64,000 bases of DNA from Streptomyces sp. NBC_01775 (GCF_035917675.1 NZ_CP109104.1:4154001-4218000); one strand, 5' to 3'; positions 27,112 to 36,244 are shown, numbered from the stretch's first letter. The notes: generated from the letters alone by a model not told the origin. Program-made: numbers and translations.

Positions 27112-28569
27112 TCAGAAGGGGAACGCGGTGCGCTGCCGCTGGATGGAGACCCACTTGGTGGTGGTGAACGCCTCGACCACCTGGGGGCCGTTGAGCCTGC
27201 CCAGACCCGAGTGCTTCTCGCCGCCGTACGGCACGATCGGCTCGTCCGCGACCGTCGAGTCGTTCACATGCACCATTCCGGCCTCGATGCGGCGGGCCAC
27301 CGCGATGCCCCGTTCGATGTCGCCGCTGTGCACGGCGCCCGCCAGGCCGTAAGGGGTGTCGTTGGCGACGCGGACGGCCTCCTCCTCGCCGTCGACGGGG
27401 ATGATCAGCGCGACCGGCCCGAAGATCTCCTCGTGCAGCAGCGGCGAGTCCGGCGGCAGGTCGGTCAGCACGCTGGGCGAGACGAGGTTGCCCTCAACGG
27501 TGCCGTGCAGCAGCGCCGTCGCCCCGCTGGAGACGGCCTGCTCGACGATGGCGGTGAGCCGCTCGGCCTGGCGCGAATTGATCAGCGGGCCGATGTGGGT
27601 GGCCGGATCCTCCGGGTCGCCGACGACCAGTTCCCTGACGCGGGCCACGAACTTGGCGGTGAACTCCCGCTCCAGGGAGCGGTCCACGATGATCCGGTTG
27701 GCCGCCATGCACAGCTGGCCCTGGTTGACGAAGCGGCTGAAAACCGCCGCGTCCACGGCGTAGTCGACATCGGCGTCGTCCAGCACCAGCAGGGCGCTGT
27801 TGGAGCCGAGCTGGAGAATGACGCGCTTGAAATTGCGGGCCGCGACGGTGGCCACATGGCGGCCGACCCGGTCGGACCCGGTGAAGGAGATCACCTTGGG
27901 AACCGGGTGCTCGATGAGGGTGTCGCCGATCTCCGCGCTGTCGGTGATCACGACATTCACCAGCCCCGGCGGAAGCCCCGCTTCCTCCAGCACCTTCGCG
28001 ACCAGGGTGCCCCCGCACACCGGGGTCGACTGGTGGGGTTTGAGAACAACGGCGTTGCCCAGCGCGAGCGCGGGCGCGGCGGATTTGACGGCCAGCAGGA
28101 AGGGATAGTTGAAGGGGGAAATAACACCCACGACACCGACGGGATCGCGATAGACGCGATTCTCCTTGCCCTCGACCGAAGAGGGCAGGATCTCCCCCTG
28201 GGTGTGCAGCGAGAGCTGAAGCGCTTCCCGGAAGAATTCCTTCACCATATGGATCTCGAAGGCCGCCTTGAGCCGGGTGCCGCCCAGCTCGGCGATGATC
28301 GCCTCCGTGATCTGGGACTCGCTCTCCTCGATGACGCGGATCGCCCGCTCGAAGACGCGCCTTCTGGTGTACGGATTGGTGACGGCCCACTCGCGCTGCG
28401 CGCGCTCAGCCGCGCGATATGCCTGGTCCACCTCGTCCAAGGTGGCGACGGTGATCGAGGCCAGCTTCTCGCCGTTGTACGGGTTGAAGTCGATGATGTC
28501 CCAGGACCCGGTCCCGGGGCGCCATTCACCATCTATGCACTGGAGCGCCAGCTCCGTGAAGTAGGACAT
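27112..28569 (-). CDS. Aldehyde dehydrogenase, benzaldehyde/vanillin dehydrogenase-like, with altered catalytic Glu
   Basis: A 485-residue NAD(P)-dependent aldehyde dehydrogenase fold. Asn154 (SPFNYP), Lys177 (LKPHQ), FTGSDRVGRH (230-238) and the nucleophile Cys287 (NQGQLCMAANRI) are all in place. However the general-base motif normally LELGG reads LQLGS, putting Gln at 253 where Glu is expected. The protein resembles benzaldehyde dehydrogenases of actinomycetes. Gln at this site would weaken hydrolysis of the thioacyl intermediate, so activity may be reduced or redirected. No operon partner; ATG 28569 is preceded by AAGGAAT. Confidence 0.88.
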   Translation of the reverse strand: MSYFTELALQCIDGEWRPGTGSWDIIDFNPYNGEKLASITVATLDEVDQAYRAAERAQREWAVTNPYTRRRVFERAIRVIEESESQITEAIIAELGGTRLKAAFEIHMVKEFFREALQLSLHTQGEILPSSVEGKENRVYRDPVGVVGVISPFNYPFLLAVKSAAPALALGNAVVLKPHQSTPVCGGTLVAKVLEEAGLPPGLVNVVITDSAEIGDTLIEHPVPKVISFTGSDRVGRHVATVAARNFKRVILQLGSNSALLVLDDADVDYAVDAAVFSRFVNQGQLCMAANRIIVDRSLEREFTAKFVARVRELVVGDPEDPATHIGPLINSRQAERLTAIVEQAVSSGATALLHGTVEGNLVSPSVLTDLPPDSPLLHEEIFGPVALIIPVDGEEEAVRVANDTPYGLAGAVHSGDIERGIAVARRIEAGMVHVNDSTVADEPIVPYGGEKHSGLGRLNGPQVVEAFTTTKWVSIQRQRTAFPF

Positions 28570-28625
28570 GCCATTCCTTCGGGGGGTGGAAGGAGATCCT
28601 GTAGGCAGGTCATCTTACCGTTGCG

Positions 28626-29531
28626 TCACCTTAGTTGGCGGATTCGGTGAAGGTGATCGCGGGTCCGTGCGGGAGAAAGGCTGATATCCACCAGGCGCTC
28701 CAGGACCTGGTCGTACTGCGCCACCTCGTCGCGCTTGTCGAGGTAGAGCGCGCTGGTGAGCTGCTCCAGGTAGACCACGTCGTTGAGGTCCGACTCGGGG
28801 AAGCGCAGCAGGGTGAAGGCGCCGCTCTCGGCGGCGTGTCCGCCGGACTCGAACGGGATGACCTGGAGCGTCACATTGGGGCGTTCGGAGATCTCGGCCA
28901 GGTGGGCGAGCTGGCCGTCCATGATCGTCTCGCTGCCGAACGGCCGACGCAGCGCGGCCTCGTCCAGGACACAGAGCAGGTCGGGGGCGTTCTCTCCGAG
29001 GAGGAGCTTCTGGCGCTCCAGACGGAGGGCGACCCGGCGCTCGATCTCCTCCTCGGCGATGGGATGGCGGTGGCCGGCGGTGACCACCGCGTGGGCGTAC
29101 CCGTCGGTCTGGAGCAGGCCGTGCACGAACTGGACCTCGTACGTGCTGATTTGAGAGGCGGCGCCTTCGAGGCCGACGTACGTCTGAAACCAGCCAGGCA
29201 GCACATCGCTGTAGTTGTGCCACCAGCCGGCGATGCTGGAGTCCCGGGCGAGGGCGAGGAGGGGCTCGCGCTCGGCGTCGTCGGTCACCCCGTAGAGCGT
29301 GAGCAGGTCCTCGACGTCCCGCGCCTTGAAACTCACGCGCCCCAGCTCCATGCGGCTGATCTTGGACTCGGAAGCACGGATCGAGTAACCGGCTGCTTCG
29401 CGGGTCACCCCGCGCGCCTCGCGGAGCCGCCGCAGCTGGGATCCGAGCAGGATCCGCCGGACCATGGACCCACTCGAACTACTCGCCCCCTTTGCGCCTC
29501 CGCTGACGTGATTTGCCGGTTCTGTAACCAT
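28626..29531 (-). CDS. HTH (XRE) regulator with DUF5753, WhiJ-like
   Basis: A 301-residue DNA-binding protein. The N-terminal helix-turn-helix (LGSQLRRLREARGVTREAAGYSIRASESKISRMELGR, about 28-64) is followed by the DUF5753 domain with WWHNYSDVLPGWFQTYVGLE and the FVHGLLQTDGYAHAV motif. In Streptomyces such proteins act with small DUF397 proteins and HATPases in developmental control (whiJ and abaA-like loci), and the same trio is here (29810 and 30603). ATG 29531 has GGAGGGCTGATCGAA upstream; an ATG at 29573 is a weaker alternative. Confidence 0.88.
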   Translation of the reverse strand: MVTEPANHVSGGAKGASSSSGSMVRRILLGSQLRRLREARGVTREAAGYSIRASESKISRMELGRVSFKARDVEDLLTLYGVTDDAEREPLLALARDSSIAGWWHNYSDVLPGWFQTYVGLEGAASQISTYEVQFVHGLLQTDGYAHAVVTAGHRHPIAEEEIERRVALRLERQKLLLGENAPDLLCVLDEAALRRPFGSETIMDGQLAHLAEISERPNVTLQVIPFESGGHAAESGAFTLLRFPESDLNDVVYLEQLTSALYLDKRDEVAQYDQVLERLVDISLSPARTRDHLHRIRQLR

Positions 29532-29809
29532 TTCGATCAGCCCTCCGCCCCTGCTTGAAGGGAAGTGTGCCATCTCTGCGCTTCGTTGCGTGCCCGTGTG
29601 ATTACACACGATCGAAAGTCTCTCGTGCACGTGCATCTGCCCTTGCATCTGCTGTGGGCATTGGGAACCATGGGGATCGCACAAGTGCACCCGGTGTCGG
29701 TCTAGTTGGCGACACGGGGAGCACTTTGGCGCCCGCACCAGGCGGGGAAGCACGGCCGACAGGATCCGCACAGGATCATCACTGCCGCTAACGCCAGGAG
29801 TGGCCCTTC

Positions 29810-30487
29810 ATGGGGACCGATGGATCAACGGTGCTGGAGCCCTTATGGCAAGGGCTCGTCACGCGGGATGCCACTTCGGTTTCGGGTTCCGCTTCATGCA
29901 CGCTTCCGCCGCACTACGAATCGGTCAAAAGCGCACGGGATTTCACCCGCAGGACTCTCCAAAACTGGGGGCTCACCGAAGAATTCGATGACGTGGCGCT
30001 GGTCGTCTCCGAACTGGTGACCAACGCCATGCGGCACGGCCTCGCCCCCGGCGCCGATCACGGGGCGGCGTCGGGGGACGAGGGCGATCCGCCGGTACGG
30101 CTGCATCTGATGCGCTGGTCGGCCCGGTTGGTCTGTGCCGTGAGGGACCCCAGCGACGAGCCGCCGGACACCTCGGGCCTGAGCCCGGCGGGGCCGGCGG
30201 CGCTGGGGGGACACAGAGAAGGCACCATCGAGCACGGGGGCAACGGGGGCCACGGGGAAAGAGGGGCCAACGGGGGATACGGGGGCCACGGGGGAACAGC
30301 CGAGGCCCTCGTCCGCGGGAACACGGGGGATCCCGCGGACGGGGCCGAGGCGTTGACATTCGCCGCCGAGTCGGGCAGAGGGCTCTGCCTCGTCGACTCC
30401 TTCAGCGACAACTGGGGCTGGCACCCACTCTCCGGGCCGCTGGCAGGCAAGATCGTGTGGGCGCTCTTTCGGCTCGGCCCGGCCTGA
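29810..30487 (+). CDS. ATP-binding protein, anti-sigma-factor-kinase-like (HATPase_c_2)
   Basis: A 225-residue GHKL ATPase resembling RsbW-type anti-sigma kinases. The N-box is DVALVVSELVTNAMRHG (about residues 61-77), and G-box sequences are SGRGLCLVDSFSDNWGW near the C-terminus. Between them, residues about 120-180 are an inserted Gly-rich repeat (HGGNGGHGERGANGGYGGHGG) that is unlikely to be structured. AGGAG 10 nt upstream supports ATG 29810. It is divergent from the WhiJ-like regulator and convergent with the DUF397 gene, forming the typical trio. Confidence 0.86.
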   Translation: MGTDGSTVLEPLWQGLVTRDATSVSGSASCTLPPHYESVKSARDFTRRTLQNWGLTEEFDDVALVVSELVTNAMRHGLAPGADHGAASGDEGDPPVRLHLMRWSARLVCAVRDPSDEPPDTSGLSPAGPAALGGHREGTIEHGGNGGHGERGANGGYGGHGGTAEALVRGNTGDPADGAEALTFAAESGRGLCLVDSFSDNWGWHPLSGPLAGKIVWALFRLGPA

Positions 30488-30602
30488 GCGGCCGGACTTC
30501 GAGCGGCGCGGGGTCTTCCGCGCGCGAACGAGCTCGGGCGCGTACGCGTCAGCCCCGTGTGTGTGGGCGCCGTACACGTCAGCCCCGTACAAGGCGGTTG
30601 GA

Positions 30603-30842
30603 CTAGTCCCGTATGAGGTAGTCGAACTCGCCGTCCTTGATGCCGAGCAGCATCGCCTCCATCTCGGCGGGCGTGTAGACGAGCGCGGGTCCGTCGGGGA
30701 AGCGCGAATTGCGCATGGCGACGTCTCCGTCCGGCAGCTTGGCGAACTCGACGCAGGTTCCCTGCGAGTTGCTGTAGCGGCTCTTTCGCCACACGACCCC
30801 CTGGAGGTCCCTGGCGGCCATGCCGTTGTACGCGTGAGGCAC
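30603..30842 (-). CDS. DUF397 small protein
   Basis: A 79-residue protein with the DUF397 signature: VWRKSRYSNSQGTCVEFAKLPDGDVAMRNSRFPDGPALVYTPAEMEAML. Such proteins partner with the DUF5753/HTH regulators and appear to antagonise or modulate them. GTG 30842 follows GGGAG at 6 nt. Confidence 0.9.
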   Translation of the reverse strand: MPHAYNGMAARDLQGVVWRKSRYSNSQGTCVEFAKLPDGDVAMRNSRFPDGPALVYTPAEMEAMLLGIKDGEFDYLIRD

Positions 30843-31154
30843 TTGGATCTCCCGGACTAGTCAGGTGTGGGGGGTGCAGGTTGAGCAGTGTCGAAACTGT
30901 CAACTGCCCGGGATCATAACCGCGTTCACTTGCCGATGCATGTGCCGATGCACGTGCACGACCCCCTGTCGCGGGACCATCACAGCCGGTCAAAGCGGGT
31001 AGCGCACCGCTTCGCCGTCGTCACGCGGGGTCCCGGAGACAGGGCATTCGGGCCGTTCCGGCGTCCGGCACTCCTACAGACGCGATGCGGCCGTTCTTTA
31101 CCTGTCTTTGCCTGTCCGCATGCCCGCACGCGGCGCCGTCACTCCCCACATCTC
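30843..31154. other. Intergenic region upstream of the ABC exporter
   Basis: 312 bases between the DUF397 start and the exporter promoter. It carries the DUF397 promoter region at left (CTAGTC boxes near 30856). ATGCATGTGCCGATGCACGTGCACG around 30936 is rich in GTGCA/TGCAC motifs. No gene is supported. Confidence 0.4.
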
Positions 31155-31185
31155 TTGACTTGAACTTCGCTTCAAGTTCTACGTT
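31155..31185 (+). promoter_or_regulatory. MerR-type promoter with 19-bp spacer, leaderless
   Basis: -35 TTGACT (31155-31160) and -10 TACGTT (31180-31185) are 19 bp apart. A dyad ACTTGAA-N6-TTCAAGT (31158-31177) occupies the spacer, as in MerR-family activated promoters. The -10 ends 6 nt before the ATG at 31192, so the transcript would be leaderless. Confidence 0.7.
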
Positions 31186-31191
31186 CCTTGC

Positions 31192-33264
31192 ATGAGCATG
31201 GAGATCACCGCGTGGAACGCCCTGTACAACACGCGCCACGCGCACCAGGACCAACACCCCTTCTCGGCGGCGACGGTCCGCCGCATCGTCCGCTTCGCCC
31301 ACCGTCACCACCGCAAGCTGCTGGCCTTCTTGCTGCTCAGCAGCGCCCTGGCCGTCCTCACCGTGGCCACCCCACTGCTCGCCGGTCAGGTGGTCGACGC
31401 GATCGTGCACCGCGACCCCGCGGCCACCGTGCTCACCCTCGCCGGGGTGATCGCCCTCATCGCTCTCGCAGAGGCCGCCGTCGGCATCCTCACCCGGTGG
31501 CTCTCAGCCCAGGTCGGTGAAGGCCTCATCCTCGATCTGCGTACCGCCGTCTACGACCATGTGCAGCGCATGCCGGTGGCCTTCTTCACCCGCACCCGCA
31601 CCGGCGCGCTGGTCAGCCGCCTCAACAACGACGTCATCGGCGCCCAACGGGCCTTCAGCAGCACGCTGTCGGAGGTCTTCAGCAACCTGGTCACCCTGCT
31701 GCTCACCCTCGTGGTGATGCTCAACCTGTCCTGGCAGATCACGCTGCTGGCCCTCGCCCTGCTGCCGGTGTTCGTACTGCCGGCGCGCCGCATGGGCGCC
31801 CGGATCGCGAAGCTGGAGCGCGAACGTGCCGACCACAACGCGGCGATGAGCACCCAGATGACCGAGCGCTTCTCCGCCCCCGGCGCCACCCTCGTCAAGC
31901 TCTTCGGCAGGCCGCGCGAGGAGTCCGCCGAGTTCGCCGGGCGGGCCGGGCGCGTACGGGACATCGGGGTGCGCACCGCCATGGTGCAGGAGATCTTCTT
32001 CACGGCCCTCACACTGGTGGCGGCGCTCGCCCTCGCCCTCGTATACGGACTCGGCGGCTACTACGCGCTGCGCGGCAGCCTCGACCCCGGCGCCGTCGTC
32101 TCCCTCGCGCTGCTGCTCACCCGGCTCTACGCCCCGCTGACCGCGCTGGCCTCCGCCCGGGTGGAGGTCATGAGCGCGCTGGTCAGTTTCCAACGGGTGT
32201 TCGAGGTGCTGGACCTCAAGCCGCTGATCGAGGAGAAGGAGGACGCCCGGCCGGTGGCCGAAGGGCCCGTCTCCCTCGAGTTCGACGACGTGCGCTTCGG
32301 CTACCCCTCCGCCGAGAAGGTCTCCCTCGCCTCTCTGGAGGAGGTCGCCACCCTCGACACCCGGGGCGGTGAAGAGGTGCTGCACGGCATCTCCTTCCGT
32401 GCCGAACCCGGCCAGATGGTGGCGCTGGTCGGCTCCTCCGGCGCGGGCAAGTCCACCCTCGCCTCGCTGGCGCCCCGGCTCTACGACGTGGACAGCGGCG
32501 CCGTGCGCCTGGGCGGCACCGATGTGCGCGACCTGAGCGCCGCCTCCCTCCGGCAGACCCTCGGCATGGTCACCCAGGACGGCCACCTCTTCCACGACAC
32601 CATTCGCGCCAACCTGCTCCTCCCCCGCCCCGAGGCCACCGACGACGAGTTGTGGGCCGCGCTGCGCAGGGCGCGTCTGGACGGGCTGGTCGCCTCCCTG
32701 CCGGACGGCCTGGACACGCTGGTCGGCGAGCGCGGCTACCGGCTCTCGGGCGGCGAGCGGCAGCGGCTGACCATCGCCAGGCTGCTGCTGGCCCGGCCCC
32801 GCGTCGTCCTGCTGGACGAGGCGACCGCGCACCTGGACTCCACCTCCGAGGCGGCGGTGCAAGAGGCGCTGGCCGAGGCCCTGGAGGGCCGTACGTCCGT
32901 GGTGATCGCCCACCGGCTGTCCACGGTGCGGGCCGCCGACCTGATCCTGGTGCTGGAGGACGGCCGGATCGTGGAACGGGGCACCCACACCGAACTCCTC
33001 GCGGCCCGGGGCCGCTACGAGCAGCTGCACCGCACGCAGTTCAGCGAGGACGCCGTTGGCGGTGGCCGGGGCGAGCGCGGTGGCCGGGGCGAGCGCGGTG
33101 GCCGGCGCGGTGGTGGTGGCACGGGCGCCGACGCGGGCGAGAGCGAGGGCGAGGGCCGGGGCGACAGCGGGGGCGCGGGCGAAGGCACGGGCACGGACGG
33201 GGGCTCGGGCGTGAGTGACCGTACCGGCGGCAGCACGGGGGACGCGGCGCCCGCCGTCGTCTGA
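31192..33264 (+). CDS. ABC exporter, fused membrane and ATPase domains
   Basis: A 690-residue half-transporter. The ABC_membrane domain (six helices, about 40-330) precedes the ATPase with Walker A GSSGAGKS, signature LSGGERQR and Walker B VVLLDEATAHLD, and H-loop IAHRLSTV. Between Walker A and the beta-rich start lies a short insert (SLASLEEVATLDTRGGEEV). The last 75 residues are a low-complexity Gly/Arg then Gly/Ser/Thr tail with GRGERGG repeats. The family exports lipids, peptides or drugs, usually as a dimer. Its promoter is of the MerR-activated, leaderless type, suggesting drug or stress induction. An alternative ATG lies two codons in. Confidence 0.9.
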   Translation: MSMEITAWNALYNTRHAHQDQHPFSAATVRRIVRFAHRHHRKLLAFLLLSSALAVLTVATPLLAGQVVDAIVHRDPAATVLTLAGVIALIALAEAAVGILTRWLSAQVGEGLILDLRTAVYDHVQRMPVAFFTRTRTGALVSRLNNDVIGAQRAFSSTLSEVFSNLVTLLLTLVVMLNLSWQITLLALALLPVFVLPARRMGARIAKLERERADHNAAMSTQMTERFSAPGATLVKLFGRPREESAEFAGRAGRVRDIGVRTAMVQEIFFTALTLVAALALALVYGLGGYYALRGSLDPGAVVSLALLLTRLYAPLTALASARVEVMSALVSFQRVFEVLDLKPLIEEKEDARPVAEGPVSLEFDDVRFGYPSAEKVSLASLEEVATLDTRGGEEVLHGISFRAEPGQMVALVGSSGAGKSTLASLAPRLYDVDSGAVRLGGTDVRDLSAASLRQTLGMVTQDGHLFHDTIRANLLLPRPEATDDELWAALRRARLDGLVASLPDGLDTLVGERGYRLSGGERQRLTIARLLLARPRVVLLDEATAHLDSTSEAAVQEALAEALEGRTSVVIAHRLSTVRAADLILVLEDGRIVERGTHTELLAARGRYEQLHRTQFSEDAVGGGRGERGGRGERGGRRGGGGTGADAGESEGEGRGDSGGAGEGTGTDGGSGVSDRTGGSTGDAAPAVV

Positions 33265-33401
33265 CGGCGCCTCAGCGGCGGGCTCACCCGACCGGTGCAG
33301 CCCGGCGCGCGCCCGGATGCGGCGCGCCGCACGCTGAGCAGTGGACCGTCCGGCGGACGGTCCACGCCCCGCACCGCACTCCCGGGAAGGACACGAGCGC
33401 C

Positions 33402-34784
33402 ATGGGCTGCTCCAGTCTTGAGGACCTGAACCGCTGCTCCGTCGCCGTCGATCTGGGAGCCGCCAGGACCCGCGTCCATGTGAAGGGGACCGGCCTCATC
33501 GTCGACCAGCCCTCCGTGGTCGCCGTCAACACCCACTCCGGCGCGCTGATCGCCGTCGGCGAGGCCGCCGAGCTGATGGACGGGCGTACGCCTCGGCACA
33601 TCCGCGTCGACCGGCCCGTCTCCGGCGGCACCGTCATCGACATCGACATGGCACAGCGGATGCTGCGGGCGCTCGTCGGCGAGCGGCTGCGGGGCCTCCG
33701 CCGGCGCCGGGTGCTGCTGCGGGCCGCGGCGACCATCCCCCACGACGCCGACCCGCTCGCGCAACGGGCCACCGTGGAGACGCTCACCGGGGTGGGGGCG
33801 CGGCGGGTGGAGCTGGTGGACACCCCGACGGCTGCCGGGATCGGCTGCGGGCTGCCGGTCGAGCGCCCCGAGGCGACGATGATCCTCGTCTGCGGCGCGG
33901 TCACCACCCAGGTCGCGGTGCTCTCGCTCGGCTCGATCGTCGCCGCCGGAACGGTGAGCCTGGGCGGGGAAATCATCCACAACGCCGTCGTGCAGTACCT
34001 GCGCGACCGCCACGAGCTGCTGCTGCCCAGCCAGGCGGTGCGCCCGCTGCATCTGGCCCTGACCGGCGGGGAGGGCGCCGAGAAGATCGCCGAGGTGCAG
34101 GGCAGGGACATGGTGACCGGCCTCGCGCGCACCGTCACCATCGACCCGGAGGACGTACGCCGCGCGATCCAGACCCCGCTGACCGGGCTGACCCACACCA
34201 TCCGCGCCGTCCTGCACCGCTGCCCGCCCGACCTGGTCGCCGACCTGGCCGAGCGCGGCATGGTGCTCACGGGCGGCAGCGCGCTGCTGCCCGGCCTCGC
34301 CGAGCGGCTGCGAGCGGCGACGGGCATGTCCGTGCACCTTGCCGAGCAGCCCGAACTGAGCGCGGTGAACGGGCTCGCGGCGATGATGGAGGGGCGCGTA
34401 CGGCCCTTCGTCGACAGGGTCGTGGCAGGGACCTCGGGCCGCGAGACCGAGGTGAAGGCCGAGGTGGGGACCGTGCGGGAGGCGGTGGTGAAGTCGGGTG
34501 CGGTGCCGGTGAAGTCGGCGGTGGAGCCGGGTGCGGTGCCGTCGCCCGGCTCGGAGGTGAGGCCCGAAGGAGTGAGGCCCGAGGAGGTGACGGCGGCTGC
34601 GCCGGTGGCGGTGGCCGAGGCGGTGGGAGTGCCTGAATCCATGGCGGTCGCTGAGCCCGTGGCGTCGGCGGCGGGTGGCGGGCTGGCGCCGGAGCTGATG
34701 CCGGAGCCCGCTGTCCCCGCCCGTGCGGAGCAGGACGGTACGGCGCCGGACACTGCCCCGGGGACGGCAGCGGCGGCCGGGTAG
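33402..34784 (+). CDS. MreB/Mbl-like actin-fold protein with degenerate nucleotide site
   Basis: A 460-residue protein whose first about 345 residues align with MreB: phosphate-1 region VAVDLGAARTRVHVKG, the rod-shape landmarks RPVSGGTVIDIDMAQRMLR and LVDTPTAAGIG, and adenosine-loop VLTGGSALLPGL. The phosphate-2 loop, normally DIGGGTTEVA, reads VCGAVTTQVA, so Asp and two Gly are missing and ATP binding or hydrolysis may be lost. The C-terminal about 115 residues are Val/Glu/Pro/Ala repeats absent from MreB. In Streptomyces, MreB-type proteins act in spore-wall synthesis; this divergent paralogue may be a regulator or partner. It stands alone after the ABC exporter. Confidence 0.8.
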   Translation: MGCSSLEDLNRCSVAVDLGAARTRVHVKGTGLIVDQPSVVAVNTHSGALIAVGEAAELMDGRTPRHIRVDRPVSGGTVIDIDMAQRMLRALVGERLRGLRRRRVLLRAAATIPHDADPLAQRATVETLTGVGARRVELVDTPTAAGIGCGLPVERPEATMILVCGAVTTQVAVLSLGSIVAAGTVSLGGEIIHNAVVQYLRDRHELLLPSQAVRPLHLALTGGEGAEKIAEVQGRDMVTGLARTVTIDPEDVRRAIQTPLTGLTHTIRAVLHRCPPDLVADLAERGMVLTGGSALLPGLAERLRAATGMSVHLAEQPELSAVNGLAAMMEGRVRPFVDRVVAGTSGRETEVKAEVGTVREAVVKSGAVPVKSAVEPGAVPSPGSEVRPEGVRPEEVTAAAPVAVAEAVGVPESMAVAEPVASAAGGGLAPELMPEPAVPARAEQDGTAPDTAPGTAAAAG

Positions 34785-35041
34785 CTCTCGCGCGCCGCGC
34801 GGGGCGCGCGCACCGCGCGGAGGCACGCACCGTCGCCCCGCCTGGCCTGCTGTCCTTGGGCGGGGCGAGCCTTGGAACGGAACCTGGGGCAGGGCCCTCG
34901 GGACGGGGCCCTGGGGACGGGGCGAGGGCCTCGGGACGGGGCACTGCCGCCTTGGGACGACGTTGCGGGGCGAGGGTGCCGCCTTGGGACGTTGCGCGAC
35001 GAGGGGCAAGGCCAGGGCCTGGGGCTGGGCCTGGGCCTGGA

Positions 35042-35512
35042 TCAGAGCAGCCCGGAGGCGACGTCCCTCGGCGCGTACGGGCCGAACATGTCGATCAGCC
35101 GGGCGCGGGAGCGCTGGAGCCGCTCGGCGATCACCGCGGCGACCGCGTGATTGAGCGCCAGACCCAGTTCTGTGTCCTCCTCGCACAGCACCCGCACCGA
35201 CATGGCGTCGAACTGGAGAGCGCGCACGGGGCTGTCCGCCTGCGAACCCAGCGTCCACACGAACGGCTTGAACAGCCAAGACCAGCCCAGCAGTTCCCCG
35301 TGGCGCACGTGGTCGAAGACCACGTTCCGGTGGCCGGGCACGTGCATGTCGAGCGTCGCGGAGCCGGTGTGCAGGATCCAGAAGCGGTCAGCTCTGTCAC
35401 CCTCTTCGAAGATGCGCTGCCCGGCCTCGAAATATGCCTCTTGCCCCAGCGAGCGCAACCGTTCCCGTTGCTCCGGCATCAGCTCACCGAGCAGTCCCGT
35501 CATGGTCTGCAT
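35042..35512 (-). CDS. Stand-alone cyclic-nucleotide-binding-type (cNMP) domain protein
   Basis: A 156-residue beta-roll protein of the Crp/Fnr sensor type: FEAGQRIFEEGDRADRFWILHTGSATL and HGELLGWSWLFKP mark the fold. There is no HTH or enzyme domain after it; the protein ends at a helix (ERLQRSRARLIDMFG). The phosphate-binding Arg motif of true cAMP binders (GExxxxxxRxA) is not intact, so ligand binding is uncertain. Two start codons (35512, 35503) are possible. The upstream 257-bp gap after the MreB-like gene is G-rich with CTTGGGACG repeats. Confidence 0.8.
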   Translation of the reverse strand: MQTMTGLLGELMPEQRERLRSLGQEAYFEAGQRIFEEGDRADRFWILHTGSATLDMHVPGHRNVVFDHVRHGELLGWSWLFKPFVWTLGSQADSPVRALQFDAMSVRVLCEEDTELGLALNHAVAAVIAERLQRSRARLIDMFGPYAPRDVASGLL

Positions 35513-35790
35513 GGCCCGCCCTCCCTCCAGGGGTGGGAGCGTTCGCCCAGGTCACCCGGAGATGCGTGGGCATATGCGACATACGCCGGATTCACGACGC
35601 ATACCCACATCACGGCTATTTCACGGTACCTCGCATCACCCGAACAGGCGAACGGGCAGGCGAGCCGGAAGGCGACCCGGCCGAGCGCCGGCCGGGCGGT
35701 GAGCCGGGCGGTGAGCCGGGCGGTGGGGCCGCGCGCCGGGCCGGGCGGTGGCGCGGCGGCGGAGGACTCCCGCCACGGCAGTGCCCGACG

Positions 35791-35796
35791 TACCGT
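35791..35796 (+). promoter_or_regulatory. -10 box for a leaderless start
   Basis: TACCGT ends 7 nt before the ATG at 35804 of the DUF2277 gene. Confidence 0.5.
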
Positions 35797-35803
35797 CGGC
35801 AGT

Positions 35804-36019
35804 ATGTGCAGAAGCATCAAGACCCTGCGTCCGCCCTACGCCGAGGCCGTCACCGAGACGGACATGCGCGCCGCCGCGCTTCAGTACGTCCGCAAGGTGT
35901 CCGGCTTCCGCGCCCCCGCCGCCCACAACCAGGCAGCCTTCGACGAGGCCGTCGAGCGCATCACGGCCGCGACGGAGGACCTCCTGGACGCGCTGGAGGT
36001 CCGGGGCGCGCAGGGCTGA
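35804..36019 (+). CDS. DUF2277 small protein
   Basis: A 71-residue protein. MCRSIKTLRPPY at the N-terminus, then YVRKVSGFRAPAAHNQAAFDEAVERITAATEDLL, is the complete DUF2277 pattern. Function unknown. The start is fixed by family conservation of MCRSIKTL and by the -10 box immediately upstream. It is flanked by the cNMP-domain gene and the sensor kinase gene, with no sign of co-transcription. Confidence 0.87.
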   Translation: MCRSIKTLRPPYAEAVTETDMRAAALQYVRKVSGFRAPAAHNQAAFDEAVERITAATEDLLDALEVRGAQG

Positions 36020-36244
36020 CCCCCGGCCCCGACGCGGCAGGCCGGAGCAGGGCCCCGGCCCCGACACGGCAGGCCGGAACGGGGCCGCGAGGGGCGGGTA
36101 CGGAAATCCCGTCCGCGAGAAAGGGCATTTTTACCACCGCCCGGCCACCCCGCCCCGGCCCATAATCGAGGAAGCCGACAGAGCCCGCCCCAGGACCACG
36201 CGGGGTGGGGCGGGTCGGGCGGGCAGGGGAGGACGGGGGACGGC

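Noticed and set aside
35042..35512. Crp/Fnr transcription factor
   Set aside because: The protein stops after the beta-roll and one helix and has no HTH, so it cannot be called a DNA-binding regulator.
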